This document shows, piece after piece, positions 51,237 through 62,402 of a DNA stretch of 64,000 bases (position 1 is the first letter of the stretch; each line of letters starts with the position of its first letter). The translations under genes were made by a program, and so were the position numbers. The notes under the pieces are model-generated. The model made no database searches. It was not told the origin of the DNA and saw only the letters and a list, made by a program, of their open reading frames with translations. The stretch is from an uncultured Rikenellaceae bacterium (GTDB lineage Bacteria; Bacteroidota; Bacteroidia; Bacteroidales; Rikenellaceae): the NCBI GenBank assembly GCA_947040435.1, contig CAMRBL010000002.1, forward strand, positions 1 through 64,000, written 5' to 3'.

Positions 51237-51261
51237 ACGGTATAACATTCGTCAATTGAAT

Positions 51262-52149
51262 ATGAAAAAAGTAAAATTTATATACAACCCCTCCTCTGGA
51301 GAGACTACGGTTGCAGCCTATTTAGATAAGATAATTGCTATATACCAGAGTTATGGGTATACACTTACTATCCACAGATTGGATTTTAAGGGCGATGAAA
51401 AAGATATTATCCTCGGACTTAAAGAACTCAGCTATCACCACGTGTTGATTGCAGGAGGAGATGGTACCGTAAATTACATTGTCAATATATTGATGTCTAA
51501 CGGCATTAATACACCAATATCAATTCTTCCGACGGGTACGGCAAATGACTTTTCATCAATGCTTAATATTCCGAGTGATATAGAAAAAGCGTGCCATAAG
51601 ATACTCAATGGGACATTTAAGAGCATTGACCTTGGAGTTGTAAATAACAACTATTTTGTCAATGTTTTCAGTTGTGGACTTTTCACAGATGTATCGCAGA
51701 AGACGCCGACGATCTTAAAAAATACATTTGGAAAGTTAGCCTATTATGTGGGAGGTATAGGTGAGATTCCAAACTTTAGGAGGATGAACATTAAGATTAC
51801 ATCTGACGGTGGAGATTATGAGGGTTCTAGTCTAATTTTTTTTGTCTTTAATGGGCAGACTGCTGGTAAATTTAAGATTGCGAAAGGAGCAAAGGTAAAT
51901 GATGGGATGTTAGATGTTCTTATCTTCAAGGGAGATAACTCTTTTGAGACAGTACAGACGATTTTTCACTATATTTCGATACTTCCCAAGCGTCAAATGT
52001 ACCCTGCGGGAGTTGTTCACATCCAGTGCAAAACTCTACATGCGGAGTGTCTCAGAGATGAGCATACAGATATGGATGGGCAGGCGGGACCTCGTTTCCC
52101 TCTTCAAATAGAGTGTGCAGCAGGTGCGATAAAGATATTATGTCCGTAA
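51262..52149 (+). CDS. YegS/DAGK-type lipid kinase
   Basis: KFIYNPSSGE, IAGGDGTVNYIVNIL, LPTGTANDFSSML. Confidence 0.93.
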   Translation: MKKVKFIYNPSSGETTVAAYLDKIIAIYQSYGYTLTIHRLDFKGDEKDIILGLKELSYHHVLIAGGDGTVNYIVNILMSNGINTPISILPTGTANDFSSMLNIPSDIEKACHKILNGTFKSIDLGVVNNNYFVNVFSCGLFTDVSQKTPTILKNTFGKLAYYVGGIGEIPNFRRMNIKITSDGGDYEGSSLIFFVFNGQTAGKFKIAKGAKVNDGMLDVLIFKGDNSFETVQTIFHYISILPKRQMYPAGVVHIQCKTLHAECLRDEHTDMDGQAGPRFPLQIECAAGAIKILCP

Positions 52150-52153
52150 ATAA

Positions 52154-52191
52154 AAAGAGCAGTCTTCAAATTTAATTGAAAACTGCTCTTT
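52154..52191. terminator. Bidirectional terminator between lipid kinase and S46 peptidase
   Basis: AAAGAGCAGTCTTCAA-ATTTAA-TTGAAAACTGCTCTTT, one mismatch. Confidence 0.85.
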
Positions 52192-52211
52192 CTTTTTGAG
52201 TGTGGTAGTTA

Positions 52212-54347
52212 TTAGTTAGCTATTGTCATCTCGTCAATTAGCCACTCTGCATTACCGTACTTCTCTATGATAAATAGTACATATCTAATATCAACACTAA
52301 TTGAGCGTTGTAATTCAGGCTCAAAAGCTATATCGCCACTCATAGCCTCCCAGTTTCCATCAAACACAAGTCCAATCAACTCACCTTTACCATTCAAAAC
52401 GGGACTACCTGAGTTTCCGCCAGTAATATCATTGTTAGAGATAAATCCAACTCTAATATCTCCATTTTCTGCATACTCTCCAAAATCTTTAGCTTCGTAA
52501 AGTTTTTTTAGTCTGCTTGGGACTGTAAAGTCTACTGGATTAGATCTATCTTCCTTGGCAATAATACCAGAAAGTGTTGTAAAGTAGTTGTATGTCACTG
52601 CATCTGCGGGGTTGTATGGAAGTACGTTACCGTAGGTTAGGCGAAGAGTGAAGTTTGCGTCTGGGTAGTGGGTTTTACTATCTCCGTCCATCTTGATAAC
52701 GCCGTCAACAAATAATCTATGTCCCTCTGCAAATTGAGCTCTGTACTTGGCACTCATCGCTGAATATGTATTATTCGTTTTATATATATCTTCACGAGCT
52801 TTTACCGCTGGATCAGATGCAATAGTAGAGAAGTCTCCTTTAGCTACATAAGCATTGAATTTTGCTTGGTTTGCAAAGATTGAGCTGTCGTATAGATAGT
52901 CTACATATTTTGACACATCGCCATCGAAATTTGCTGCAATTTGCTCCTGAATATAAGTTGGTTGTTCAGTAGTCGATAGAGAGTCAAAGATTATTTTAAA
53001 CATAGACTTTGCAACCTTACGATCTGTCGCCTCATTATAATCTTTATAAAAAGCAGCTATTGCCGATTTAGCCCCTTCAACGTCAGCTGGAGTCACCTCT
53101 TTTTTCTCTAAGTTCCTTGCAATTGCCGAAACTTGTATGATTTCAACACTTCTTAGTAGTGCCTCACTAATATATTGTGTTACTTTGTCGCTTTTTGCGC
53201 TCTCCTTTACAGACTCCTCAATAAGAGGTAGTGCAGTTCTATATTTTGCCCTACTCTCATTTGCATTTGCCCACTTAGTAAAGTTAGCTTCAATAGCCTC
53301 TTTTTTCGACTTAACGTTAAGTTTTTTTAGACCACGACTCATTCCGATAGAGTTTTTCCAGTAGTTAGAAGAGCCAGCATATTTAGATGCATACTGAATT
53401 CTAACTCTATCTGAGGCAGCCATATCTTTTTTCAAAATATCTTGACGCTCACCTCTGACGAAGATTCTAATTGGATTCTCTTGTGCAAGAGTTTTCTCTA
53501 TCTCGTACGATGTCATATATCTCTTCGTAGAGCCAGGGAATCCCATTATCATAGCGAAATCACCCTCTTTTATCTTTTTTGTAGATATTGTTAAATGCGT
53601 AGGAGATTGATATGGAACATTATCTTTTGAGTACTCAGCTGGGCGTCCCTCTGTATTAGAGTATATACGGAAAACAGAGAAGTCACCTGTGTGACGTGGC
53701 CACATCCAGTTGTCTGTATCGCCTCCAAATTTACCAATTGATGATGGAGGTGTTCCCACTAGACGAACATCCTTGTACTCCTCAATTGAGAATAGGAAAA
53801 ATTGATTCCCACCAAAGAAACTCTTTACAAGTACTGTTTTACCGAGGTTGTTCTTCTCATATTCAGTTGTGATTTGTTTGATGTTTTGCTTTGATTTCTC
53901 ATTGCGTTGAACCTCTGTATCTGCATCCACTACACCAGCAAGAGCACCCTCTGTAACATCCTCTATGTGTCTAATAAATTTGACCGACAACCCTTCGGCA
54001 GGGAGCTCCTCTTTGTTGTTCATCGCCCAAAAACCATTTTTAAGGTAGTCATAGTTTACACTACTAAGTTTTTGGATAGCTCCGAATCCACAGTGGTGGT
54101 TCGTTAGCAGTAGACCTTCCGATGAAACCACCTCGCCAGTACAACCTCCTCCAAAGATAACAATGGCATCTTTTAGTGAGTTGGCATTAATATCGTAAAT
54201 ATCTTTGGCTGAGAGTTTCATCCCCTTAGCCTTCATATCTTTGATGTTTAGCTTTTCAAGCATTGGTAGTAGCCACATACCTTCGTCTGCTGACACTCTT
54301 GGGGCTATTAAAAGAAGTGTTGCGATTAATAAAGTTAATTTTTTCAT
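52212..54347 (-). CDS. S46-family dipeptidyl peptidase (DPP7/DPP11-like)
   Basis: LLTNHHCGFGAIQKLSS, FGGDTDNWMWPRHTGDF, ITGGNSGSPVLNGKGELIGL. Confidence 0.95.
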   Translation of the reverse strand: MKKLTLLIATLLLIAPRVSADEGMWLLPMLEKLNIKDMKAKGMKLSAKDIYDINANSLKDAIVIFGGGCTGEVVSSEGLLLTNHHCGFGAIQKLSSVNYDYLKNGFWAMNNKEELPAEGLSVKFIRHIEDVTEGALAGVVDADTEVQRNEKSKQNIKQITTEYEKNNLGKTVLVKSFFGGNQFFLFSIEEYKDVRLVGTPPSSIGKFGGDTDNWMWPRHTGDFSVFRIYSNTEGRPAEYSKDNVPYQSPTHLTISTKKIKEGDFAMIMGFPGSTKRYMTSYEIEKTLAQENPIRIFVRGERQDILKKDMAASDRVRIQYASKYAGSSNYWKNSIGMSRGLKKLNVKSKKEAIEANFTKWANANESRAKYRTALPLIEESVKESAKSDKVTQYISEALLRSVEIIQVSAIARNLEKKEVTPADVEGAKSAIAAFYKDYNEATDRKVAKSMFKIIFDSLSTTEQPTYIQEQIAANFDGDVSKYVDYLYDSSIFANQAKFNAYVAKGDFSTIASDPAVKAREDIYKTNNTYSAMSAKYRAQFAEGHRLFVDGVIKMDGDSKTHYPDANFTLRLTYGNVLPYNPADAVTYNYFTTLSGIIAKEDRSNPVDFTVPSRLKKLYEAKDFGEYAENGDIRVGFISNNDITGGNSGSPVLNGKGELIGLVFDGNWEAMSGDIAFEPELQRSISVDIRYVLFIIEKYGNAEWLIDEMTIAN

Positions 54348-54404
54348 TTTTTTTCTATTTAATATATTATTTATTTAAATATTGAGACCGTATAATCTGT
54401 ACCT

Positions 54405-55574
54405 TTATACAATCTTTTGAATTAGCATTCCGAAGTTTACAATAGGTGTGTTATGCTCCTTTGCACTCCTTAATCTGCTATTTAACTCGCTTCGGGTTAC
54501 CATACACCCTCCGCATTGAACTACAAGGGCATACTTCTCGACATCCATAGGGAGCGGCTCTCTGCCTGATATAATATCAAAATCCAACTCTATATTTGTG
54601 TACTCTCTTAGCCACTTGGGAATCTTTACTCGACCTATATCTTCGCAGCTAACTTGGTGTGTACAGCTCTCCGCAATCAATACTCTGTCTCCAGATTTTA
54701 GATTGTCAACAGCAGATAACCCAGCTTTGTATTGTTCAATGTCTCCTTTAGATGCAGCCAGTAGTATGCTAAATGAAGTTAGTTTTATCTCCTTGGGGAC
54801 AATAGCTTTTGCTTTTGCAATAATTTGGCTATCTACAACAACTAATTTTGGGTTTGTCAACTCAATTGCCATTTGTAATTGCTCTAATTGAACAACGGTT
54901 GCCATAGCTCCAATATCCAATAATTCACGAATAGCCTGAACTTGAGGGAGGATTAATCTTCCCGCAGGAGCTTCGGAGTCAATAGGGCACACTAGTACTA
55001 CCTTGTCTCCCGAGACAACCATATCACCAAACATTCTAGGGGTTTTGTATGATCTTTCAGGAAGAGTTGATTTAATTAATTCAATGATTTTATCAACCTC
55101 TAAAGTCTCCGCACAGCTTATGTCTAGAGACATCATTGCACGAGAGTCTAGAGTAATAGGTGTAGTTTCCCATATATTTTGAACTATAATATATGGGAGA
55201 GATACTCTTTTGAACCTCTCCATTAGTTCATCTTCTGCCCTACCCCACTCTTTAAATAGAAGGATTGCCATATCAACTTGGCTCAGACTTTCCATGCTCT
55301 TACGCACTCTTTCAGTGCTTAGGTCGGAATCATCGTCAACCCCTGCTGTATCTAAAAACACAACGGGAGCAAAATTAATTATCTCATAAGATTTGCGTAC
55401 AATATCTGTTGTTGTCCCCTTGTATGGGGATACGATTGCAGTATTTGCACCTGTAATCAGGTTTATTAGTGAACTTTTGCCAACATTACACCCACCATAT
55501 ATTCCTATATGAGAACGCATCTCACGACCAGTTGATTGTGAGATGCGTTTTTTGTTATTGTCTGTACCTTGCAT
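54405..55574 (-). CDS. hydF: [FeFe]-hydrogenase H-cluster maturation GTPase HydF
   Basis: GGCNVGKSSLINLITG, DTAGVDDDSDL, CTHQ...VQCGGCMVTR cluster ligands. Confidence 0.94.
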   Translation of the reverse strand: MQGTDNNKKRISQSTGREMRSHIGIYGGCNVGKSSLINLITGANTAIVSPYKGTTTDIVRKSYEIINFAPVVFLDTAGVDDDSDLSTERVRKSMESLSQVDMAILLFKEWGRAEDELMERFKRVSLPYIIVQNIWETTPITLDSRAMMSLDISCAETLEVDKIIELIKSTLPERSYKTPRMFGDMVVSGDKVVLVCPIDSEAPAGRLILPQVQAIRELLDIGAMATVVQLEQLQMAIELTNPKLVVVDSQIIAKAKAIVPKEIKLTSFSILLAASKGDIEQYKAGLSAVDNLKSGDRVLIAESCTHQVSCEDIGRVKIPKWLREYTNIELDFDIISGREPLPMDVEKYALVVQCGGCMVTRSELNSRLRSAKEHNTPIVNFGMLIQKIV

Positions 55575-55585
55575 GTACTATTACT

Positions 55586-56542
55586 CTATTGTTCTTGCCA
55601 TACAAGAGCTGACGCTCCCAATATTGCAGCATTTTTACCATCAATACCAGATGGTAAAAGTTTAACTTGATTTCTAAAATTAGAGAGCATATGCATCTCC
55701 ATATATTTTTTAGTTGGCTCAAATAGGTATTTTCCAGCTTTAGCTAATCCTCCAAATAGGAATATAGCCTCAGGAGATGTGATTGTTACCGCATCAGCAA
55801 GAGCCTGACCCAACAACATTCCCGTATACTCATAAGCCTCAATAGCTAGTGTGTCTCCGTTTAATGCTGCTCTAGTAATCATTTCAGCAGTCAAATCATT
55901 ATAGCTAATGCTTCTAAACTCGCTGTTTTCAAGGTGATCCGCAAGAAGTTTGAACACAGTACGCTTAATACCTGTTGCAGATACGTATGTCTCAAGACAC
56001 CCTTTTCTACCACAACCACAAATACGTCCAGTGCGGTTCACTATAACATGACCTAATTCTCCTGCAAATCCATCATTACCATAAATTAGCTCTCCGTTTG
56101 CAACGAAACCGCTACCAAGACCAGTTCCTAACGTTACTACGACGAAATTTTTCATCCCTTTTGCACCACCGTATACCATCTCTCCGATAGCTGCGGCATT
56201 TGCATCATTTGTTACAATTACTGGGATATTTATGAAATATCTTTTCATCATTTCAACGATAGGTATAACGCCTTTCCATTGTAGGTTAGCAGCATTTTCG
56301 ATTGTTCCTCGGTAGTAGTTTGCATTCGGACCTCCGATACCAACACCTACTAACTCACATTCAAAATTTAACTGTTTGATTAGAGACTGAATTCCTATGT
56401 AAAGCTCTTCAACATACTGGTCTATGTCTGGATACTTACGAGTCGATATAGATGCTTCCCCGTGCATGTTTCCTTCGTTATCTACTAACCCGAATACAGT
56501 GTTAGTTCCCCCAATATCTATTCCAATTGCTAATTTTTTCAT
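55586..56542 (-). CDS. ROK-family glucokinase/sugar kinase
   Basis: GIDIGGTNTVFGLVD, CGCGRKGCLETYVS. Confidence 0.93.
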   Translation of the reverse strand: MKKLAIGIDIGGTNTVFGLVDNEGNMHGEASISTRKYPDIDQYVEELYIGIQSLIKQLNFECELVGVGIGGPNANYYRGTIENAANLQWKGVIPIVEMMKRYFINIPVIVTNDANAAAIGEMVYGGAKGMKNFVVVTLGTGLGSGFVANGELIYGNDGFAGELGHVIVNRTGRICGCGRKGCLETYVSATGIKRTVFKLLADHLENSEFRSISYNDLTAEMITRAALNGDTLAIEAYEYTGMLLGQALADAVTITSPEAIFLFGGLAKAGKYLFEPTKKYMEMHMLSNFRNQVKLLPSGIDGKNAAILGASALVWQEQ

Positions 56543-56729
56543 TTCAAGTTATGTTTTATAGTTTCAAGATTGTCAAATTTACATATTTATTTATTTATAT
56601 ACAAATAATTTCTTTTAGTTCGAGTAAACAGCACAAGTAGTGCGGTTAGAGCAAAGATAAAAAATTATTCAAAAACAGTACTAAACTTACGACACTATCT
56701 CTTATCTTTGCAAAAAACTACAGTTTAAG

Positions 56730-57704
56730 ATGAAAAATAGAGACGAATTAAGTATATTAATAGAAGATTATATATCTAAATTACCATTTCCTGCACAGCC
56801 AAGAGGGTTATATGAGCCAATTGAGTATACACTTGAGGGTGGAGGTAAGAGGCTACGCCCCTTGATTTTACTTATGACTCAATCAATATTTAATCCTACT
56901 ATGGAGCATGAACTTAATGCAGCAGCAGCAGTAGAGGTTTTTCATAACTTCACACTTCTGCATGATGACATTATGGATAATGCCAAGATACGAAGAGGTA
57001 AAGATACGGTGCATGTGAAGTGGGGAAATAGTACGTCTATATTATCTGGAGATGCGATGGTTATATATGCATACTCGCTGTTGAGTAGAGTAGATAGTCG
57101 TTATTTGTCAAAAGTTCTTGAGATCTTTAGTAAAATGGCAATCGAAGTTTGTGAGGGTCAACAGTACGATATGGACTTTGAGTCAACACAGAATGTTTCG
57201 CTTGAAGAGTATCTTGAGATGATAAGGTTGAAAACATCTGTACTGATCGCTGGATCTGCTCAAATAGGTGCTACGCTAGGTGGGGCAACAGCGCAAGAGG
57301 GAGATATCGTATATAGATATGCACTTGAATTAGGTTTAGCATTTCAGATTCAGGATGACTATCTTGATGCATTTGGTAGTAGAGAGTTGTTAGGTAAAAG
57401 TATCGGGGGAGATATCCTTGAGGGGAAAAAAACATTCTTATCAATCATTGCTACTTTAGAGGCAGACGCAAAGTTAAGAGAAGAGTTTATAACTCTATTG
57501 CATAGTGATGCGCTTGCTCCTGAGGCTAAAATAGAGCAGGTAAAAGAGATATACAACACTCTTAATGTGGCAGATATAGCAAAGAAGAGGATTGAGAAGC
57601 ATCTTAATGCTGCACTAGAAATACTAAATGAATTAGACTTGGCAACAGAGAAAATAGAACCACTGAAGCAGTTAGTTTCTAGTCTATTAGATAGGAATAA
57701 TTAA
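56730..57704 (+). CDS. Polyprenyl synthetase (GGPP/octaprenyl-type)
   Basis: GGGKRLRPLILLM, LLHDDIMDNAKIRRGKDTVH, IQDDYLDAFG. Confidence 0.94.
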   Translation: MKNRDELSILIEDYISKLPFPAQPRGLYEPIEYTLEGGGKRLRPLILLMTQSIFNPTMEHELNAAAAVEVFHNFTLLHDDIMDNAKIRRGKDTVHVKWGNSTSILSGDAMVIYAYSLLSRVDSRYLSKVLEIFSKMAIEVCEGQQYDMDFESTQNVSLEEYLEMIRLKTSVLIAGSAQIGATLGGATAQEGDIVYRYALELGLAFQIQDDYLDAFGSRELLGKSIGGDILEGKKTFLSIIATLEADAKLREEFITLLHSDALAPEAKIEQVKEIYNTLNVADIAKKRIEKHLNAALEILNELDLATEKIEPLKQLVSSLLDRNN

Positions 57705-57790
57705 TATTGTCTCCAGTGACTACACATTGTTAACAAGATCAGAGTAGTTAGTTGTGTCTAAACTATTCGCACGAAGTTAAAAGAAAAAAA

Positions 57791-59038
57791 ATGATAAAAA
57801 GAGAAGATATAGAGATTATGGCACCCGTTGGCTCGTATGAGTCTCTGATGGCAGCTATAAATGCTGGAGCAGATTCTGTCTATTTTGGAGTTGAGAAGCT
57901 TAATATGAGGGCTCGTTCATCGGCAAATTTTACGCTTGAAGATTTGGCTAAAATTGTTGAAATAGCAAAAAATGGTGGTGTTAAAACATATCTAACAGTA
58001 AATACAGTGCTCTATGATGACGAGATAGAGACTATGCGAAGTGTTATTGATAGAGCTAAAATAGAGGGGATCACAGCTATAATTGCATCAGATCAAGCGG
58101 CTATATTATATGCTCGAAGCCAAGGAGTTGAAGTTCATATATCTACGCAGTTGAATGTATCTAATAGCGAGACATTAAAATTTTATGCTCAATATGCAGA
58201 TGTAGTGGTTTTGGCTCGTGAGTTAACTCTGCAACAGATTGAAAAGATCCAAAATACCATTATTCAAGATAAGATTACGGGTCCTAATGGAGAACTCGTT
58301 AAGATAGAGATGTTTGCCCATGGAGCGTTGTGTATGGCTGTCTCAGGGAAGTGCTACCTAAGCCTGCACGAGACAAATTGCTCTGCAAATAGAGGTGCTT
58401 GTCGTCAGATTTGCCGTAGAGATTATGAGCTTAGAGACAAAGATACTGGTGAGATACTACATACCCAAGGGGGGTATATTTTATCTCCTAAAGACTTGTG
58501 TACCATAGAGTTTCTGGATAAGTTTATAGGTGCTGGAGTTCGAGTTCTGAAGATTGAGGGACGTGCACGCTCTGGAGAGTATGTGAAGCGTGTTGTTGAG
58601 TGTTACAATGAGGCTCTTATTGCTATTGAGAATGGTACATACAATCTTGAGTTTAGCCAGTCGTTAACAGAGCGTCTGTCAGAGGTGTTCAACCGAGGAT
58701 TTTGGGGCGGGTATTATTGTGGGTCACCAACCGCAGAACTTAGTACACAATATGGATCTTCTGCTACAAAGAAAAAAGTCTATGTGGGTAAAGTAACCAA
58801 CTATTTTAAGAAAATTGGTGTTGCAGAGGTGCAGATTGAGGCATCTCCACTAGAATATGATAGCTCTGTTGTTATACTTGGAGAGACAACTGGTGTTGTG
58901 GAGTTTACAATGGATGGTGTTTTTGTTGACGAAAAGCCAACAACTGAGGCGATTCAAGGACAATGCAGTTCGCTGTTAACCCCAGAACCTGTTAGAAGAG
59001 GTGATAAATTATATAAAATAGTGGACGCTAGCGTATAG
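57791..59038 (+). CDS. Peptidase U32 family (TrhP/RlhA-like)
   Basis: MAPVGSYESLMAAINAGADSVYFGV, HGALCMAVSGKCYLSLHETNCSANRGACRQICRRDY. Confidence 0.93.
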   Translation: MIKREDIEIMAPVGSYESLMAAINAGADSVYFGVEKLNMRARSSANFTLEDLAKIVEIAKNGGVKTYLTVNTVLYDDEIETMRSVIDRAKIEGITAIIASDQAAILYARSQGVEVHISTQLNVSNSETLKFYAQYADVVVLARELTLQQIEKIQNTIIQDKITGPNGELVKIEMFAHGALCMAVSGKCYLSLHETNCSANRGACRQICRRDYELRDKDTGEILHTQGGYILSPKDLCTIEFLDKFIGAGVRVLKIEGRARSGEYVKRVVECYNEALIAIENGTYNLEFSQSLTERLSEVFNRGFWGGYYCGSPTAELSTQYGSSATKKKVYVGKVTNYFKKIGVAEVQIEASPLEYDSSVVILGETTGVVEFTMDGVFVDEKPTTEAIQGQCSSLLTPEPVRRGDKLYKIVDASV

Positions 59039-59061
59039 CGTTAACTTGGACAACACAATAA

Positions 59062-59121
59062 AGCGCCGCCCACATATAATAACTTACTGCATTTAGTAAT
59101 CTATTATATGTGGGCGGCGCT
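59062..59121. terminator. Bidirectional terminator, 20-bp perfect stem with nested TTACT/AGTAA hairpin
   Basis: AGCGCCGCCCACATATAATA ... TATTATATGTGGGCGGCGCT between convergent U32 and folA. Confidence 0.9.
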
Positions 59122-59141
59122 GTGTGTTATTTGTCTATTAA

Positions 59142-59624
59142 TTATATCTTTTCGTAGGTTTCAAACATAAATGGATATTGAAACTTCGCTCCCCTTGCGT
59201 GAAACTCCGCTGATATACGACTCCATTTTTGAACACTTATCTCAGGGAAATATGTATCTCCTTCGTAAGAGTGCATAACTTTAGTTACATATAATCTATC
59301 CACTATATCTATCGCAGATTTATAGATCTCACCTCCACCAATTATAAATGGATTCTCATCTTCGCTGGATAACTCGATCGCACTCTCTAGAGAATTTACA
59401 ACGATACATCCCTCTATTTTCAGAGCCGAGTCTCTACTAATTACAATGTTTTTGCGTTTTGGTAGAGGTCTGCCAATTGATTCGTATGTCTTTCGACCCA
59501 TAATCACGGTGTGACCCATCGTTACTTCCTTGAAATAACGTAGATCTTCGGAAATATGCCATAAGAGTGAGTTTGCTCCCCCTATTACATTCCCATCTGC
59601 CATTGCTACTATTAATGAGATCAT
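59142..59624 (-). CDS. folA: Dihydrofolate reductase
   Basis: [60 protein letters not shown]. Confidence 0.97.
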   Translation of the reverse strand: MISLIVAMADGNVIGGANSLLWHISEDLRYFKEVTMGHTVIMGRKTYESIGRPLPKRKNIVISRDSALKIEGCIVVNSLESAIELSSEDENPFIIGGGEIYKSAIDIVDRLYVTKVMHSYEGDTYFPEISVQKWSRISAEFHARGAKFQYPFMFETYEKI

Positions 59625-60415
59625 ATTGCTATTGGTGCTTTAATTGCTGGGTCTGGATTGTAATCTTTAATACAAAAGTCCTCATACTTAAAATCAAATA
59701 TAGATTTTATATCTTTATTAATGCTCATCGTAGGTAAGGCTTTAGGAGTGCGCAGTAGCTGCTCTTCCACTTGGTCCATATGATTTAGATATAGATGAGC
59801 ATCCCCTAGTGTGTGAACAAAGTCTCCTAGTTCAAGATTTGTTACCTGAGCAACCATCATTGTTAATAGTGCATATGATGCTATGTTAAACGGTACACCT
59901 AGAAATACATCCGCACTTCGTTGGTATAGTTGACAAGATAGCTTCCCATCTGCTACATAGAACTGAAATAGAGCGTGACAAGGAGGTAGAGCCATATTGT
60001 CTATCTCCGCAACATTCCATGCACTAACAATGTGTCGTCGTGAGTCTGGGTTCTCTACTATTGCCTTTATTACCTGTGATATTTGATCTATATGTCCACC
60101 GTTTGGAGTTGGCCAACTACGCCACTGATACCCGTATACGTGTCCCAAGTCCCCATTCTCATCGGCCCATTCATCCCAGATACTCACCTTATTATCTTTG
60201 AGATATTTTATATTTGTGTCACCCTTTAAAAACCATAGTAACTCATGGATGATAGATCGTAAGTGGAGTTTTTTTGTTGTAAGCATAGGGAAGCCTTCAT
60301 TAAGATCAAAGCGCATCTGAACACCAAATATACTTTTTGTCCCAGTTCCAGTTCTATCTTCTTTAATTACGCCCTCTGTTTTTATCTTATCGAGTAGCTC
60401 TAAATACTGTTTCAT
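59621..60415 (-). CDS. thyA: Thymidylate synthase
   Basis: [46 protein letters not shown]. Confidence 0.98.
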   Translation of the reverse strand: MKQYLELLDKIKTEGVIKEDRTGTGTKSIFGVQMRFDLNEGFPMLTTKKLHLRSIIHELLWFLKGDTNIKYLKDNKVSIWDEWADENGDLGHVYGYQWRSWPTPNGGHIDQISQVIKAIVENPDSRRHIVSAWNVAEIDNMALPPCHALFQFYVADGKLSCQLYQRSADVFLGVPFNIASYALLTMMVAQVTNLELGDFVHTLGDAHLYLNHMDQVEEQLLRTPKALPTMSINKDIKSIFDFKYEDFCIKDYNPDPAIKAPIAI

Positions 60416-61146
60416 TATTGAAATTTAAATAGTTTAATACCATTACTGTCCATTCGGGCATATGTAGGACTTTCAATCCACTCCCCTAAAAATATAGCTT
60501 TTGATAGCTCATTAAGCTTGAATATTTCGGCACAATGGATGTGTCCATATATAAAATAGTCGATTTTATCTTGTTCGAGTACCCTCCTAGAGTATTGAAC
60601 AAGATACTCATCTTCACCCCTAAAACAATGACTAATACTCTTCGATTTTCTACTATGACCACTCCACCAGCAGCCAAATTTAAGAGCTAAATTAGGGTGG
60701 ACTAGCGCAGAGAAGTATCGATGTAAGAGTTTGCTGCGGAAGATACTATTCATTAACCTGACAGGTATAGATGTAATCCCGACGGCATCGCCATGTCTAA
60801 GTAGTAACGTTTTGCCTAAAAGTGTGATTCTCTGCTCGTCTCTGTGTATCATCATGCCACACTCCTTTTCAAAGTAGTCTAGCATCCACATATCGTGGTT
60901 TCCTGCGAGAATATGTATCTCAATACCTCTATCTGTTAGTTCTGCAATTTTGCCTAGTATGCGTACAAATCCTTTTGGTGCAACTCTCTTGTATTCAAAC
61001 CAAAAATCAAATATATCTCCAAGGAGATAGATCGCAATTGCATCTTCTGCAACCATGTCAAGCCACTTAATAGCTTTGAGTTCTGTTGCTCTGCTAGTTG
61101 AATATCCATCAAATTTCAGGTGCATATCAGATGCAAAGTAGTACAT
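60415..61146 (-). CDS. lpxH: UDP-2,3-diacylglucosamine diphosphatase-like metallophosphoesterase
   Basis: [37 protein letters not shown]. Confidence 0.88.
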   Translation of the reverse strand: MYYFASDMHLKFDGYSTSRATELKAIKWLDMVAEDAIAIYLLGDIFDFWFEYKRVAPKGFVRILGKIAELTDRGIEIHILAGNHDMWMLDYFEKECGMMIHRDEQRITLLGKTLLLRHGDAVGITSIPVRLMNSIFRSKLLHRYFSALVHPNLALKFGCWWSGHSRKSKSISHCFRGEDEYLVQYSRRVLEQDKIDYFIYGHIHCAEIFKLNELSKAIFLGEWIESPTYARMDSNGIKLFKFQ

Positions 61147-61226
61147 TGTATTCTAGTATGTTGAGTTAATAATTTAGATCGTGTTATCCTGTTTTGCTGC
61201 CATGTAGGCGTATGTTGAGTACGATA

Positions 61227-62378
61227 CTATCGTGAGAAAAGCTCTGAAAGTCTCTTTATAAGCTCCTCGCCATATATATTTTTAGCTATAATATTCCCCT
61301 CTTTATCTATTAAATAGTTACTTGGAACCTCTGTTATATTGTACGTTCCAGTAGTCTCTGAGTATCTGCCCTGAAAGTCACATAGTGTAATCCATGGAAG
61401 TTTTTGCTCTTGGACTGCATTTGTCCATAGCGACTTGGAGGTATCTATTGATACTTGATATACTTCAAATCCATCTTTAGAATACTTCTCATATAGCTCT
61501 TTTAGCCCTGTATTTATCTGTTTAGATTGTGCTGATGCCGAAGTCCAAAAGTCAACTAATATAACTTTACCTTCGCTATCCGACAACTTAATCTTGTTGT
61601 TGTACATATCTGGCAGCTCAATCTCAGGGTAATTGAGAGGGTTGTCGTACTCATCTTGAATCCGATTCATAAGTGCTATGTTGTCATCGTAGTCTGCGAC
61701 TACTTTTTCAAGCGATTTGACATACGGAGAGTTCGGGTATACACTCTTAGTGGAGTCTGCTACCATCTTGTAGTATAGTATGTCTGAGTTCCCAAATAGG
61801 GTCTCGTCGTTCGGTAGTCTTTGGTACAGTGCATATATTGCTGCAATAGAGTGTACATTAGCTACAACAAATTTTATGTGCTCTTTTTTTATTGTTTGGT
61901 ACTTCTTTAGGTACTCTTTGCGCAGATTGTTTTTTGTTAGCGTGTCCATTGTGCCGACATATAAATTAGCTAATGAGTCTAATGATATAGCGCCGTTTGA
62001 TAGTAGGGAAGATATCTCTTTGACTAATTCGGACTCTTCGGATCCATCGATTATGTAATTTCTCGTTATATCTCCAACGGAGTTAACCTTAACGTTGTCA
62101 CCCCTCTTTAAAATTAATGGTATTATTGCTCCATCTTGGTGTAGCCTTAGGTTGTATATTGCAGGGTTATCGTCATGTAGTTTAACCGCAAATTTAAAAT
62201 TACCATTACCATCTAATGTCGTAGAGTCTATCAGTTCTTGTTCTCCTGGGGTGATTGCATCTAGGTATATTTTGCAATTAGGATGACATGCTATTCTCCC
62301 CTTAATTACAAACTTGGAGTCGTTACATGAGTATAAAAGGCTAGCAATGAAAATAACTAATAAATATCTATTTTTCAT
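61227..62378 (-). CDS. DUF4369 + TlpA-like thioredoxin-fold lipoprotein lacking CXXC
   Basis: Lipobox LLYSCND; VILVDFWTSASAQSKQINTGL in place of VDFWASWCGPC; EVPSNYLIDKEGNI cis-Pro segment. Confidence 0.88.
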   Translation of the reverse strand: MKNRYLLVIFIASLLYSCNDSKFVIKGRIACHPNCKIYLDAITPGEQELIDSTTLDGNGNFKFAVKLHDDNPAIYNLRLHQDGAIIPLILKRGDNVKVNSVGDITRNYIIDGSEESELVKEISSLLSNGAISLDSLANLYVGTMDTLTKNNLRKEYLKKYQTIKKEHIKFVVANVHSIAAIYALYQRLPNDETLFGNSDILYYKMVADSTKSVYPNSPYVKSLEKVVADYDDNIALMNRIQDEYDNPLNYPEIELPDMYNNKIKLSDSEGKVILVDFWTSASAQSKQINTGLKELYEKYSKDGFEVYQVSIDTSKSLWTNAVQEQKLPWITLCDFQGRYSETTGTYNITEVPSNYLIDKEGNIIAKNIYGEELIKRLSELFSR

Positions 62379-62402
62379 ATTGAATCACACATTAAGATTT
62401 TA

